The notes under the pieces were generated by a model. The model made no database searches. It was not told the DNA's origin and worked only from the letters and a program-made list of their open reading frames with translations. A DNA stretch of 36,461 nt. Source: Terriglobia bacterium (GTDB lineage: Bacteria > Acidobacteriota > Terriglobia > Acidiferrales > UBA7541). Location: assembly GCA_020072765.1 (NCBI GenBank), contig JAIQGD010000017.1, positions 1 through 36,461 of the forward strand, read 5' to 3'. How positions within the stretch are numbered: position 1 is the first letter of the stretch; each line of letters starts with the position of its first letter. The translations under genes and the position numbers were made by a program. This document shows, piece by piece, positions 9,110 through 17,131 of the stretch.

Positions 9110-9145
9110 GGATGTCCTCCTGGGCGGAATGGTGGACCGGCTTTG

Positions 9146-9174
9146 ATTGTAAGGGAGCAGCGCTCAGGCCCCAA
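9146..9174 (-). promoter_or_regulatory. Candidate promoter for the dinB-like gene
   Basis: On the minus strand, TTGGGG (9174-9169) and TACAAT (9151-9146) are separated by 17 bases. The predicted leader is about 30 bases before the ATG at 9109. Confidence 0.45.
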
Positions 9175-9411
9175 GAAAAACCGCCCAGCCGGCCGGCCGC
9201 GCGCAGGTCCAAATTGGCACAGTGCGGGCATGCTTCGGGCGAGGCAAGGTCAGCAAAGGGCCTGTTTTTGATTCTGGAAACCACATCTACCAAAGGTCCC
9301 GGGAGGCGTGTGCCGGAGTCGTACAATGAAGGGCAGTTCGGGGCACGGCGGCCACTTGGGACGTAATCGGCAGCCGGGCCGCGCCACAGGCACTCTCAGA
9401 GGCTGAGCATC
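9175..9411. other. Intergenic region upstream of the J-domain gene
   Basis: No gene recognised. The only regulatory-looking signal on the plus strand is tacaat at 9322-9327, a possible -10 for the J-domain gene, without a matching -35. The upstream half is AT-poorer at its start and then unusually mixed (tgtttttgattctgg near 9263). No repeat or RNA gene was seen. Confidence 0.4.
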
Positions 9412-10236
9412 ATGGCACTGAAATCGGTGGACGTTCGTCCGGAGCCCGCCGCCGCTCCCGCGGCCGGCAAACCGCTCCTGAAACCCGAAGACCGGGAATT
9501 GGCGCGTAAGCTGGAAGAACAGGCGGCATTGGAGGCCGAAGTCGCCGAGCGCGAGCTGCGCGCCGCCAGCCTCCGCGCCGAGCTTTCCGCATTCGAACGG
9601 CGCTACCTGCACTTTGTCGGCTCCCGCTATGCGGAGTTGGACGAGTGCAAGGCGCAGATCGCCGAACAGTTGGTGCGCGAGCAGCCGGGCAACGAGCGCG
9701 TTCGGGAAATGGCTCGCGAGGCCCGCGCGCGCGCCAGCGACACCAAGTCCGCCGCCGGAGAGAAGTCTCCTCAGGAACCCCGGGCGTTCCAGCCTTCGCC
9801 GGAGCTCAAGCGGCTGTATCGCGAAGTGGCCAAACGCGTCCATCCCGACTTTACTTCCGACCGCGAGGACCGCGTCCAGCGGCAGCAGTTGATGGCGGAA
9901 GCGAACCAGGCCTACGAGCGCGGCGATGAAGCGCGCCTGGCCATAATCCTCACCGACTACGAGTGCAGCCCGGAATCGGTGCGCGGCGAAGGGCCGGGCG
10001 CCGAGCTGATCCGCGTCATCCGGCGACTCAGCCAGGTGCGGGGCCGCGGAGCCGAGATCGAGGCGGAGATGCAGGATCTCATGAGCTCCGAGCTCTACCA
10101 GCTGAAGGCGCGGGTGGAGGAAGCCGAGCGCAACGGCCACGATGTGCTGAAGGAAATGGTGAAACAGATCGAGACGCAAATTGCCGTGGCGAAGCAGCGC
10201 CTCGCAAATCCTCAGATGCCGCTCAAGCCCTCATGA
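9412..10236 (+). CDS. J-domain-containing coiled-coil protein
   Basis: 274 aa, no signal peptide. Order: Pro/Ala-rich N terminus (1-22), strongly charged coiled coil (about 25-110, rich in Glu/Ala/Arg), Ser/Pro linker, J-like core (about 130-185), second coiled coil (about 195-265). The J-like core has helix II LKRLYREVAKRV, the diagnostic HPD at 144-146, and helix III QQLMAEANQAYERGD. HPD is the motif by which J-proteins stimulate the ATPase of DnaK/Hsp70. There is no Gly/Phe region, zinc finger or C-terminal substrate domain, so it is not DnaJ itself but a J-protein with its own adaptor regions. The stop overlaps the start of the beta-propeller gene by four bases (ATGA), so the two are translationally coupled and probably work together. 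Weak ribosome site (gagg near 9399). Confidence 0.8.
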   Translation: MALKSVDVRPEPAAAPAAGKPLLKPEDRELARKLEEQAALEAEVAERELRAASLRAELSAFERRYLHFVGSRYAELDECKAQIAEQLVREQPGNERVREMAREARARASDTKSAAGEKSPQEPRAFQPSPELKRLYREVAKRVHPDFTSDREDRVQRQQLMAEANQAYERGDEARLAIILTDYECSPESVRGEGPGAELIRVIRRLSQVRGRGAEIEAEMQDLMSSELYQLKARVEEAERNGHDVLKEMVKQIETQIAVAKQRLANPQMPLKPS

Positions 10237-11444
10237 AAAAGACGCGCGAAAAATCCTTCGCGAAAGAGATCGTGCGCGCGCCTTCGCAGGGGTTGGCGGT
10301 GCGGTCGGCGGCGATAGTTACGCGCGGGTTGCGCGACCTGGCCCGCGATTCGAATTGGCGCGTCAAGCGAGCGTTCGCGGGCGACTCCGCGCGGCTGGCG
10401 ATTTCCCCGGCCGGGCAGGTGTGCGCCGTATCGCACTTTGCGGTGCAGGGCACCGAGCGGCTGGCGGTCTACGACATCGAGAGCGGCGCGCTAAGTCTGG
10501 CGCTGAGCGTGGCGGGCGAGAAGGCTGCGTGTCCTGAGGAGACGCCGGCGGCGCTGGCCTGGTCCCCGGCGGGACGTCACCTGGTGGCGGCGTGGGGCGG
10601 GTGGCGGCGTGAACTACACGCCTTTGATCTTCACGAAAGAAGGTTCCAGGGTGTGTGCGGCGGATTCTCCGAGTTTCCGACCTGGCTCGCCTGGTCGGAA
10701 ACCGGCAAATATTTTGCGGCGGCCTCGGCGGGCGGCCCGCAGGCCGGGCTGCGGCTGTGGACGTCCGCGCCGGACGTGGCGGGGCAGATGCCGGTGGCGG
10801 GAAACCCGGCGAGCGAACTGAACGCCGCGGCGTGGGATCGCTCCTCCAAGCCGGCTCCATTGCCGGAGAAGACGGCTGCGGAGGCGCCGGACGACCCAGC
10901 CGATGCGCCGGCAGCGCCCCTGCCGCCCGGCGGGGAAACCGACGAGGAGTCGTTCCGGGGCTTTGGCCGCCTGGCGTTCCGTCCCGACGAGCAGCAGCTC
11001 GCCGCCGTCGCCGAAATCGAAGGGGATTGGGCGGACGATTCCGTCGTGCTGCTGGAGATGCCCTCGTTGCGCAAGCAGAATGTGTTCAACGCGGCGGGGC
11101 ATATCACCGACGTCGCGTGGACCTGCGATAGCCGTCAGTTGATCGTCTGCTCCGCCGGGCAGGCTTTTCGCGTCGCGCCGGATCGCGGGGAGCCCGAGCC
11201 GCTGCCGTTCGGCGCCGAGCTGTGCGCCTGCCACCCGCATCTGCCTCTGGGTCTTTGCTTCAGCTCGTGGCTCAAGAATTCCGCCAAGGGCCGCCTCTTC
11301 CTGGTCGATTTGGGACGCATGGAGGTGTTCGACGAGCGCCCCGCCGAAGGCGTCGCCGGGCTGCGCTGGAGCGCCGACGGCTCCACGGCCTACGCCGTCA
11401 CCCGCGAAGGCCTCGCCTACATCTACGAACCCCCGCTGCTCTAA
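10233..11444 (+). CDS. Cytoplasmic WD40-like beta-propeller protein
   Basis: 403 aa starting at the ATG at 10233, inside the upstream stop codon region (ATGA overlap). A longer frame from 9963 only reads through the J-domain gene out of frame and was trimmed. The body is built of repeated blade signatures: ARLAISPAGQVCAVSHFA, PAALAWSPAGRHLVAAW, PTWLAWSETGKYFAAASA, GRLAFRPDEQQLAAVAE, TDVAWTCDSRQLIVCSA and AGLRWSADGSTAYAVT. These are spaced as in WD40/TolB-type propellers (about six visible blades). A Pro/Ala/Glu-rich insert lies near 220-255. There is no signal peptide or catalytic motif. Propellers usually act as protein-binding platforms. The coupling to a J-domain protein suggests a recruitment pair (inference). 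No precise family recognised. Confidence 0.75.
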   Translation: MKKTREKSFAKEIVRAPSQGLAVRSAAIVTRGLRDLARDSNWRVKRAFAGDSARLAISPAGQVCAVSHFAVQGTERLAVYDIESGALSLALSVAGEKAACPEETPAALAWSPAGRHLVAAWGGWRRELHAFDLHERRFQGVCGGFSEFPTWLAWSETGKYFAAASAGGPQAGLRLWTSAPDVAGQMPVAGNPASELNAAAWDRSSKPAPLPEKTAAEAPDDPADAPAAPLPPGGETDEESFRGFGRLAFRPDEQQLAAVAEIEGDWADDSVVLLEMPSLRKQNVFNAAGHITDVAWTCDSRQLIVCSAGQAFRVAPDRGEPEPLPFGAELCACHPHLPLGLCFSSWLKNSAKGRLFLVDLGRMEVFDERPAEGVAGLRWSADGSTAYAVTREGLAYIYEPPLL

Positions 11445-11469
11445 GAGATTGCTGCAAACCCCACGAGGC

Positions 11470-11554
11470 TGTCATTCCGAGGAGCGGAGCGACGAGGAAT
11501 CCCTCTTTCTCTGGCCTTTGATGAAGAGAGATTCCTCGCTTCGCTCGGAATGAC
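11470..11554. repeat. Dispersed intergenic palindrome, copy B (two arms)
   Basis: The left arm starts tgtcattccgag and runs into gacgaggaatccctctt. The right arm (11526-11554) is its imperfect reverse complement, agagattcctcg...cggaatgac. The arms are separated by about 25 bases. It lies between the convergent beta-propeller and tsaD genes, where its transcript would fold into a long hairpin from either direction. Same family as 664-715, 21923-21976 and 25233-25333. Confidence 0.8.
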
Positions 11555-11649
11555 GGCGGAACGATGTGTTTCTCAACAAGCTGCTAAGCCTTCGTCTCCG
11601 GAGTGGTTCTGGGAAGGGTGTGTCTCAGCGTCGTTGCTACATGGTGATC

Positions 11650-12771
11650 TTACGCGAGGGGGAGATTGGCTTCGGCGTTGAGGGAGGCGTCGGCGCGCTC
11701 GCCGGCGAGCAAGCGCGCATGGCCGGCGGCGGCGATCATGGCGGCGTTGTCGGTGGAGAGGGCGCGGCTGGGGAGGTAGACCTCCATCCCCAGGGGCGCG
11801 GCTTCGGCCTCGAACAGGCGCCGGAGTTCGCTATTGGCGGCCACGCCGCCGGAGACAAACACGGTGCGCGCCCCGTAATGCGCGGCCGCCTCGAGCGTCC
11901 GCCCGACGAGATTTTCCACCGCGGCGCGCTGAAAGCTGGCGATCAGGTCGAGCGTCGCGGGAGTCGATAGCGCGCGCAAGGCGTCCGCGCCGCGTTCGCC
12001 GCGCTCGATCGCTTGCTGTCGCGCTTCGATTTCCGGCTGAAGCTGCGGGTTGCGCTTCACGTGATACAGCACCGCCGTCTTGAGTCCGCTGAAGCTGAAA
12101 TCGTAGGGATTGCCCTTGATCTTGGGCTGGCCAAAGCGAATCGCGCGCGGGTTGCCGTGCTCCGCGAGCCGGTCAATCACCGGCCCGCCGGGATAGCCCA
12201 GCGCCAGCATGCGCGCGACTTTGTCGTAGGCTTCTCCGGCGGCGTCGTCGCGCGTGCCGCCGATGCGCGCGTAGGAGAAGGCTTCGGCGCCGTTCACCGC
12301 CTCGGTGGTCACGCGATAGATCACTGTGTGGCCGCCCGAAACAATCAAGCACATGGCGGGCAGCGCGGGGCGGCGTCCTGCCGCGTGCGCTTCCAACAGC
12401 ACGGCGTGGACGTGGCCTTCGAGATGGTTTACGCCGATCAGCGGCTTGCCGAGCGCCAGCGCCAGCACTTTGCCGTAGGTCATGCCGACCAGCAGCGCCC
12501 CGATCAGCCCCGGCCCGCGCGTCACGGCGATGGCGTCCAGGTCGCGCAGCGACACGCCCGCCTGCTCGCACGCTTCGCGCACCACGGGCACGATCTGCCG
12601 CAGGTGTTCGCGCGAGGCCAGTTCCGGCACCACGCCGCCGTATTTGCGGTGAATCTCCACCTGCGACGCGACGACGCTCGAAAGGATGCGCTTGCCCCCG
12701 GCCACGATAGCCGCCGCCGTCTCGTCGCACGAGGATTCGATCCCCAGGATCAGGTGTTCTTGAGTAGTCAC
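11650..12771 (-). CDS. tsaD: tRNA N6-threonylcarbamoyladenosine transferase TsaD
   Basis: 373 aa with a GTG start at 12771. No ATG lies near the expected N terminus (GIESSCDET begins at residue 10), and the ribosome site is weak (gacagg). Kae1/TsaD hallmarks are present: GIESSCDETAAA, metal ligands H116 and H120 in NHLEGH, SGGHT, GEAYDKVARML, FSFSGLKTA, GGVAANSELR and STDNAAMIA. With TsaB, TsaE and TsaC-made threonylcarbamoyl-AMP it forms t6A37 in ANN-decoding tRNAs, an essential cytoplasmic step. TsaB and TsaE are not in this window. Its start region faces galU across a short gap that contains a symmetric -10-like palindrome. Its 3' end faces the dispersed palindrome at 11470-11554. Confidence 0.97.
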   Translation of the reverse strand: MTTQEHLILGIESSCDETAAAIVAGGKRILSSVVASQVEIHRKYGGVVPELASREHLRQIVPVVREACEQAGVSLRDLDAIAVTRGPGLIGALLVGMTYGKVLALALGKPLIGVNHLEGHVHAVLLEAHAAGRRPALPAMCLIVSGGHTVIYRVTTEAVNGAEAFSYARIGGTRDDAAGEAYDKVARMLALGYPGGPVIDRLAEHGNPRAIRFGQPKIKGNPYDFSFSGLKTAVLYHVKRNPQLQPEIEARQQAIERGERGADALRALSTPATLDLIASFQRAAVENLVGRTLEAAAHYGARTVFVSGGVAANSELRRLFEAEAAPLGMEVYLPSRALSTDNAAMIAAAGHARLLAGERADASLNAEANLPLA

Positions 12772-12786
12772 AGCCCTGTCTCAATC

Positions 12787-12821
12787 TTGCCAATCGGCCA
12801 AAAACGCTATGCTAGCATAGC
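12787..12821. promoter_or_regulatory. Possible bidirectional promoter: perfect 16-bp palindrome between tsaD and galU
   Basis: gctatgctagcatagc (12806-12821) is a perfect palindrome. Because it is symmetric, both strands read TGCTAGCAT, an extended -10 form identical to the one before rpsO (28988-28996). On the plus strand TTGCCA (12787-12792), five of six to the -35 consensus, lies 20 bases from TAGCAT or 15 from the alternative -10 TATGCT. No good -35 was seen for tsaD. It may instead be an operator. Confidence 0.45.
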
Positions 12822-12899
12822 CGAGGGGAGCTTCCGGCGCAGCAGGCGATCCGGCCTGTGCGTCCGAGCGAGGCAGACAGGCGCCTGCCGCACAACATC

Positions 12900-13799
12900 A
12901 TGACCGAAAAGATCAGAAAAGTACGCAAGGCCGTGCTTCCCGTGGCGGGGCTGGGGACGCGTTTCCTGCCCGCAACCAAGGCGATGCCCAAGGAAATGCT
13001 GCCGGTGGTCGATAAGCCGCTGATTCAATACGCGGTCGAGGAGTGCGCCGCCTCGGGGATCGAACACATCATTTTCGTGACCGGCCGCCGCAAGAGCGCC
13101 ATCGAAGACCATTTCGACCGCGCGCCGGAACTCGAAAGTTTTCTCGATGAGCGGGGCAAGCCGGAGCAAGCACGCATGGTCCGGGAGATCAGCAACGGAC
13201 TGCGCTTCAGTTACACGCGGCAGAGTGAGGCGCTGGGGCTGGGCCACGCCGTGCTGTGCGCCGCCGAACTGGTGGGCGACGAACCGTTTGCGGTGCTGCT
13301 GGGTGACGTCATCATGGAAGGCGCGATTCCCGCCACGCGCGAACTGGTGGAAATCTACGAGGCGACCGGCGCGGGAGCCATCCACGTCGAGCGCGTGCCG
13401 CGCGAGCGCGTCCACTTGTACGGCATCGTCGATGTTGCTCCCGATCAACCCCGCCACCCGCGCTGGGGCGACCGGTTGCTGGCCGTGCGAAATCTGGTCG
13501 AAAAGCCTGCTGCCGATAAGGCTCCGTCGAATCTCGGTGTCACCGGCCGGTACGTCCTGCCGCCGGAAATCTTCGGTTATCTCGCGGAAACCAAGCCGGG
13601 CACGGGCGGCGAAATCCAGCTGACCGATGCGCTCTGCCGGCTGGCCAAGGAGAACAAACTCTTCGCCTGCATCTACGAAGGAAAGACGTACGACGCGGGC
13701 GACAAGCTTGGTTTTTTGGAGGCGACGGTCGAAATCGCGCTCAAGGACCCGAAACTCGGAGCCGGCTTTCGCGCCTATCTGCGCGGGCTCAAATTGTAG
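12900..13799 (+). CDS. galU: UTP-glucose-1-phosphate uridylyltransferase
   Basis: 299 aa from the ATG at 12900. The longer GTG-started frame at 12858 was rejected because family members start a few residues before KAVLPVAGLGTR. Signature elements are present: nucleotide-binding GLGTRFLPATKAMPKEML, GHAVLCA, LLGDVIM, VEKP, GRYVLPP and GGEIQLTDA, with catalytic-region YDAGDKLGF. The enzyme makes UDP-glucose from UTP and glucose-1-phosphate for polysaccharide, glycolipid and trehalose synthesis. It is divergent from tsaD and convergent with the FmdB-like gene, with no operon partner. The family also contains dTDP- and GDP-sugar relatives, but the GalU-specific stretches make this call secure. It could supply the donor sugar to the GT2 enzyme at 22665 (speculative). 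Confidence 0.95.
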   Translation: MTEKIRKVRKAVLPVAGLGTRFLPATKAMPKEMLPVVDKPLIQYAVEECAASGIEHIIFVTGRRKSAIEDHFDRAPELESFLDERGKPEQARMVREISNGLRFSYTRQSEALGLGHAVLCAAELVGDEPFAVLLGDVIMEGAIPATRELVEIYEATGAGAIHVERVPRERVHLYGIVDVAPDQPRHPRWGDRLLAVRNLVEKPAADKAPSNLGVTGRYVLPPEIFGYLAETKPGTGGEIQLTDALCRLAKENKLFACIYEGKTYDAGDKLGFLEATVEIALKDPKLGAGFRAYLRGLKL

Positions 13800-13862
13800 C
13801 CGTGCGATGGCGAGGGAAGGGGAACCGCTGGCCGGGCGCTCAACGCCGGGCGATTCCCGAGG

Positions 13863-14168
13863 TCACTTCTTTTTCTTCGCGGATGACTTCTCGGATTTCT
13901 CGGACGATTCGGGCTTCGATTCAGTTGTTTTTGCGGGCCCCGCTGCCGCGCCGTCGCCGGATTTCTCGCTGGACGACGTTCCCGAACTCTTGCCCCCATA
14001 ATCGGTCACATACCAGCCCGATCCCTTGAATTGGATGGCCGGGGCCGCGAACTGGCGCACCGCCCGGGCTCCGCACTTGGGACACTTCTTGATGTTGGCG
14101 GCGGACATGCTTTCGATCTTCTCGAAGCGATGTGCGCACTTCCGGCACTTGTACTCATACAAGGGCAA
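13863..14168 (-). CDS. FmdB-type zinc ribbon protein
   Basis: 101 aa with a TTG start at 14168. aggaga (14175-14180) lies six bases upstream, and the resulting N terminus MPLYEYKC is exactly that of the FmdB family, so the upstream start at 14219 was rejected. Two CxxC pairs (C8/C11 and C29/C32) form the zinc ribbon. GSGWYVTDYG (49-58) is the second conserved family block. The C-terminal 40 residues are Ser/Glu/Lys-rich and end in a lysine run. FmdB is described as a putative regulatory protein of formamidase/amidase operons, but its molecular role is unproven. The gene follows the small HMA-like gene by 37 bases, so the two are probably cotranscribed. Confidence 0.88.
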   Translation of the reverse strand: MPLYEYKCRKCAHRFEKIESMSAANIKKCPKCGARAVRQFAAPAIQFKGSGWYVTDYGGKSSGTSSSEKSGDGAAAGPAKTTESKPESSEKSEKSSAKKKK

Positions 14169-14205
14169 CGTGAATCTCCTCTCGGATGGCCGATGGCCGT
14201 GAACG

Positions 14206-14433
14206 TCAGGCCTCGGCAACGCGGCGCAGCACAGGAATTTTCGCCGCGCGCAGCACGTGCTCCACGACTGTCTCCCGCAGGCGGGAAGCGTCGTAGTCGA
14301 ACTGCAGGCGATTGGTCTTCTCGTCGAAGCGGAATCTCTGCAGCCCGTACGTATTGGCGAACTGCCCCAGGGCGCGAAATTGCTCCGTTTCGAGCCGGCC
14401 TTGCAACTCGTAGGTAACCGTCATGAATGTCAT
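14206..14433 (-). CDS. Small protein with HMA-like (ferredoxin-fold) pattern but no CxxC
   Basis: 75 aa from the ATG at 14433; the ATG at 14424 is an alternative. The frame's first ATG (14460) lies upstream of a strong -10 box and was rejected. Predicted strand/helix order is beta (TVTYELQG), alpha (ETEQFRALGQFANTYG), beta (LQRFRFDEK), beta (RLQFDYDA), alpha (RLRETVVEHVLRAA), beta (IPVLRRV). This is the HMA metallochaperone topology, but the first loop has no Cys-x-x-Cys, and the protein has no Cys at all. It lies between a copper-ATPase gene and an FmdB gene on the same strand. A copper-related or protein-binding role is inference; no family was recognised with certainty. Confidence 0.6.
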   Translation of the reverse strand: MTFMTVTYELQGRLETEQFRALGQFANTYGLQRFRFDEKTNRLQFDYDASRLRETVVEHVLRAAKIPVLRRVAEA

Positions 14434-14439
14434 GCAGGC

Positions 14440-14448
14440 ATTATAACA
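14440..14448 (-). promoter_or_regulatory. Perfect extended -10 promoter directly before the HMA-like gene
   Basis: On the minus strand TGTTATAAT runs from 14448 to 14440. Transcription would begin six to eight bases downstream, at about 14433, which is the A of the chosen ATG. No -35 box is evident. The mRNA would be leaderless or have a leader of about nine bases (if ATG 14424 is used). Confidence 0.55.
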
Positions 14449-14475
14449 TCGGCAGTGCATCGCGCACGTCGCAGC

Positions 14476-16950
14476 TTACAGATCGACGTGGCGGAGCCGC
14501 AGCGCGTTGGTGATCACGGAAACCGAGCTGAACGTCATCGCCGCGCTGGCCAGGACCGGGCTGAGCAGCAGCCCGAAGACCGGGTAAAGCGCCCCGGCCG
14601 CAATCGGAACGCCCGCCACGTTGTACACAAACGCAAAGAAGAGATTCTGGCGGATATTGCGCATGGTGGCTCGGCTGAGCGTGCGCGCGCGGGCGATCCC
14701 GCGCAAATCTCCGGCCAGCAGCGTGATGCCCGCGCTCTGCATGGCCACATCCGTCCCGGTGCCCATGGCGATGCCGACGTCGGCCTGCGCCAGGGCCGGG
14801 GCGTCGTTGACGCCGTCGCCAGCCATGGCGACTACGCGGCCTTCGGCCTGGAGTTGCTTCACCGCCGCGCCCTTCTGGTCCGGCAGCACGCCCGCATGCA
14901 CCTGGTCGATGCCGAGTCGGCGCGCAACGGCTTCCGCCGTGGCCCGGCTGTCTCCCGTGAGCATCACGATGCGAATTTTTTCGCGGTGCAGCCGGGCAAT
15001 GGCCTCCGGCGCGGACGCCTTCACCGGATCGGCCACGCCGATCAGACCGGCGGTCTTTCCGTCCGCCGCGACGAACACGACCGTCTCTCCTTGCGTTTCC
15101 ATCGCCTGGGCGCGCTCGTCCAGATCGCCCAGCGCAATGCCCAGTTCGGCAAACAGCGCGCGGTTGCCCAGCGCGGCCTTCCGGCCATCCGCGAAGGCGG
15201 TCACGCCCTTGCCGGTGCGAGCGTGAAAGTCGATTACGTCGCCGGGCGCGATGCTGCGCTCCTGCGCGGCGGCCAGAACCGCGGCGGCCAGCGGATGTTC
15301 GCTCGCGCGCTCCAGCGTGGCGGCCACGCGCAGCACCTGCGTTTCGTCATAGCCCGGCGCAGCAACCACCGAGGTGACGCGCGGGCGGCCTTCCGTCAGC
15401 GTTCCCGTCTTGTCCACCACGAGCGTGTCCACTTTCTCCAGCATCTCCAGAGCCTGGGCGTTTTTCACCAGCACTCCGGCGAGCGCCCCGCGTCCCGTGC
15501 CCACCATAATGGCCATCGGCGTGGCCAGGCCCAGGGCGCAGGGGCAGGCGATGATGAGCACGGCCACGGCGTTGAGCAGCGCATGCGCCATTTTCGGCGC
15601 CGGTCCAAGCGTGGCCCACACCGCGAACGTCACCACGGCCGCCAGCACGACGGCCGGCACGAAGTAGGACGACACGCGGTCGGCCAACTTCTGCACCGGC
15701 GCGCGGCTGCGCTGCGCCTCGCTCACCATGCGCACGATCTGCGCCAGCAACGTCTCGCTGCCGACGCGCTCGGCGCGCATGACAAAAGTTCCCATGCCAT
15801 TGACCGTGCCGCCGGTGACGCGGCTGCCCACGGCCTTCTCGACTGGAATCGGTTCGCCGGTGACCAGCGATTCGTCCACTGAACTCGATCCGTCGGTCAC
15901 CGCGCCATCCACGGGCACTTTCTCCCCCGGGCGCACGCGCAGGAGGTCGCCCACGCCAATGTGCTCGACGGGCACGTCAATTTCCGTTCCGTCGGCGCGG
16001 ACCAGGCGCGCGGTCCGCGGCGAAAGCTTCAGCAGCGAGCGAATCGCCGCGCCGGTGCGGCTCCGCGCCCGCAATTCGAGCACCTGCCCCAGCAAAACCA
16101 GAGCCGTAATCACGGCGGCGGGTTCGAAGTACACGGGGACTTCCCCTGTACCACTGCGAAACGAGGCGGGGAAGGCTCCTGGCCAAAGCACGGCGGCCAC
16201 GCTGTAGCTGTACGCCGTCCCCACGCCCAGGGCGATCAGCGTGAACATGTTGAGGCTGCGGTTCACAAGCGAGGCCCAGCCGCGCTCGAAAAACGGCCAG
16301 CCGCACCAGACGACCGCGGGAGTCGCGAGCAGCAATTCCATCCATCCCAGCGTGCGCATGGACAACCAGCGCTCGACCGGCCGGCCGGGAATCAGATCGG
16401 ACATCCCGGCGGCGAGCAGGGGAATCGCCAGCGCCACGCCGATCCAAAAGCGCCGCGTCATCGAGACGAGTTCGGGATTTTCTTCTTCTTCGGCTACCAC
16501 GGTGCGCGGCTCGAGCGCCATGCCGCACTTGGGACAAGAGCCCGGCGCGGGCCGCACGATTTCCGGATGCATCGGGCAGGTGTATTCGATCCGCGTCACG
16601 GGCGCGGCAGGGACGGCGGGTTCCAGCGCCATGCCGCACTTGGGACACGCTCCCGGGCGGTCTTGCCGCACCTCCGGGTCCATCGGGCAGGTGTAGGTGG
16701 CTGCCTTCGAGGCCGCCGGCATCGCCGGAAGTGCCGCAGCGGCGGCGGGCTTGATCGCGCTGAGTTGCACCATCTGGCTGGGAGGGCCGTGTCCGGCAGG
16801 TGCGCGTGCCGCGAGGTATTTTTCAGGCTCCGCGCGGAATTTTTCAGCGCAGCCCCTGCAACAGAAATAGTAGGTTTTGCCGGCGTGCTCGGCCTTCGCC
16901 GCTGCGCGCTCGGGCTCGACCATCATCCCGCAGACAGGATCTCGCTCCAT
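14476..16950 (-). CDS. copA: Copper-transporting P1B-type ATPase with YHS and two HMBD domains
   Basis: 824 aa from the ATG at 16950. A frame extending to 17409 was rejected because it overlaps the divergent adaptor gene and only reaches family homology at [10 protein letters not shown]. Domains: YHS (4-46, CGMM and YYFCCRGC), two heavy-metal-binding HMBD motifs (85-112 and 122-148, each YTCPMxPE...[13 protein letters not shown]), then the P1B core. The core has the TGEP actuator motif, C469-P-C in transmembrane helix 6, D513-KTGT as phosphorylation site, SEHPLA nucleotide-site motif, GDGVND (D712, D716), and YN plus MxxSS in the last helices, as in Cu(I) exporters. It lacks a classical GMTCxxC HMA domain. 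It should pump Cu(I) out of the cytoplasm. The small HMA-like gene follows 42 bases downstream. No CueR/CsoR-type regulator gene is adjacent. Confidence 0.92.
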   Translation of the reverse strand: MERDPVCGMMVEPERAAAKAEHAGKTYYFCCRGCAEKFRAEPEKYLAARAPAGHGPPSQMVQLSAIKPAAAAALPAMPAASKAATYTCPMDPEVRQDRPGACPKCGMALEPAVPAAPVTRIEYTCPMHPEIVRPAPGSCPKCGMALEPRTVVAEEEENPELVSMTRRFWIGVALAIPLLAAGMSDLIPGRPVERWLSMRTLGWMELLLATPAVVWCGWPFFERGWASLVNRSLNMFTLIALGVGTAYSYSVAAVLWPGAFPASFRSGTGEVPVYFEPAAVITALVLLGQVLELRARSRTGAAIRSLLKLSPRTARLVRADGTEIDVPVEHIGVGDLLRVRPGEKVPVDGAVTDGSSSVDESLVTGEPIPVEKAVGSRVTGGTVNGMGTFVMRAERVGSETLLAQIVRMVSEAQRSRAPVQKLADRVSSYFVPAVVLAAVVTFAVWATLGPAPKMAHALLNAVAVLIIACPCALGLATPMAIMVGTGRGALAGVLVKNAQALEMLEKVDTLVVDKTGTLTEGRPRVTSVVAAPGYDETQVLRVAATLERASEHPLAAAVLAAAQERSIAPGDVIDFHARTGKGVTAFADGRKAALGNRALFAELGIALGDLDERAQAMETQGETVVFVAADGKTAGLIGVADPVKASAPEAIARLHREKIRIVMLTGDSRATAEAVARRLGIDQVHAGVLPDQKGAAVKQLQAEGRVVAMAGDGVNDAPALAQADVGIAMGTGTDVAMQSAGITLLAGDLRGIARARTLSRATMRNIRQNLFFAFVYNVAGVPIAAGALYPVFGLLLSPVLASAAMTFSSVSVITNALRLRHVDL

Positions 16951-17131
16951 GGCCCTGCCATTATCACCCCGAGCCCAACACGCGTACAGCCCGGAGTGCA
17001 GCCTGACGGCAGCGGGAGCCGTAACTGGGGAAGCGGACTCTCCATGTGCGACGCGATAGATGATGGAACATTCCGACGCGCGCTTACGTATCTCAGGGCA
17101 GAACGTCATACGGCGTAGGCGGGAGTGCAAC

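Noticed and set aside
9963-10232. Upstream extension of the beta-propeller protein
   Set aside because: Reads the J-domain gene out of frame. The ATG in the ATGA overlap is the natural coupled start.
14257-17118. Long plus-strand frames (541 and 385 codons) across the copper ATPase
   Set aside because: Antisense shadows of copA and its neighbours. No ribosome site and no domain.
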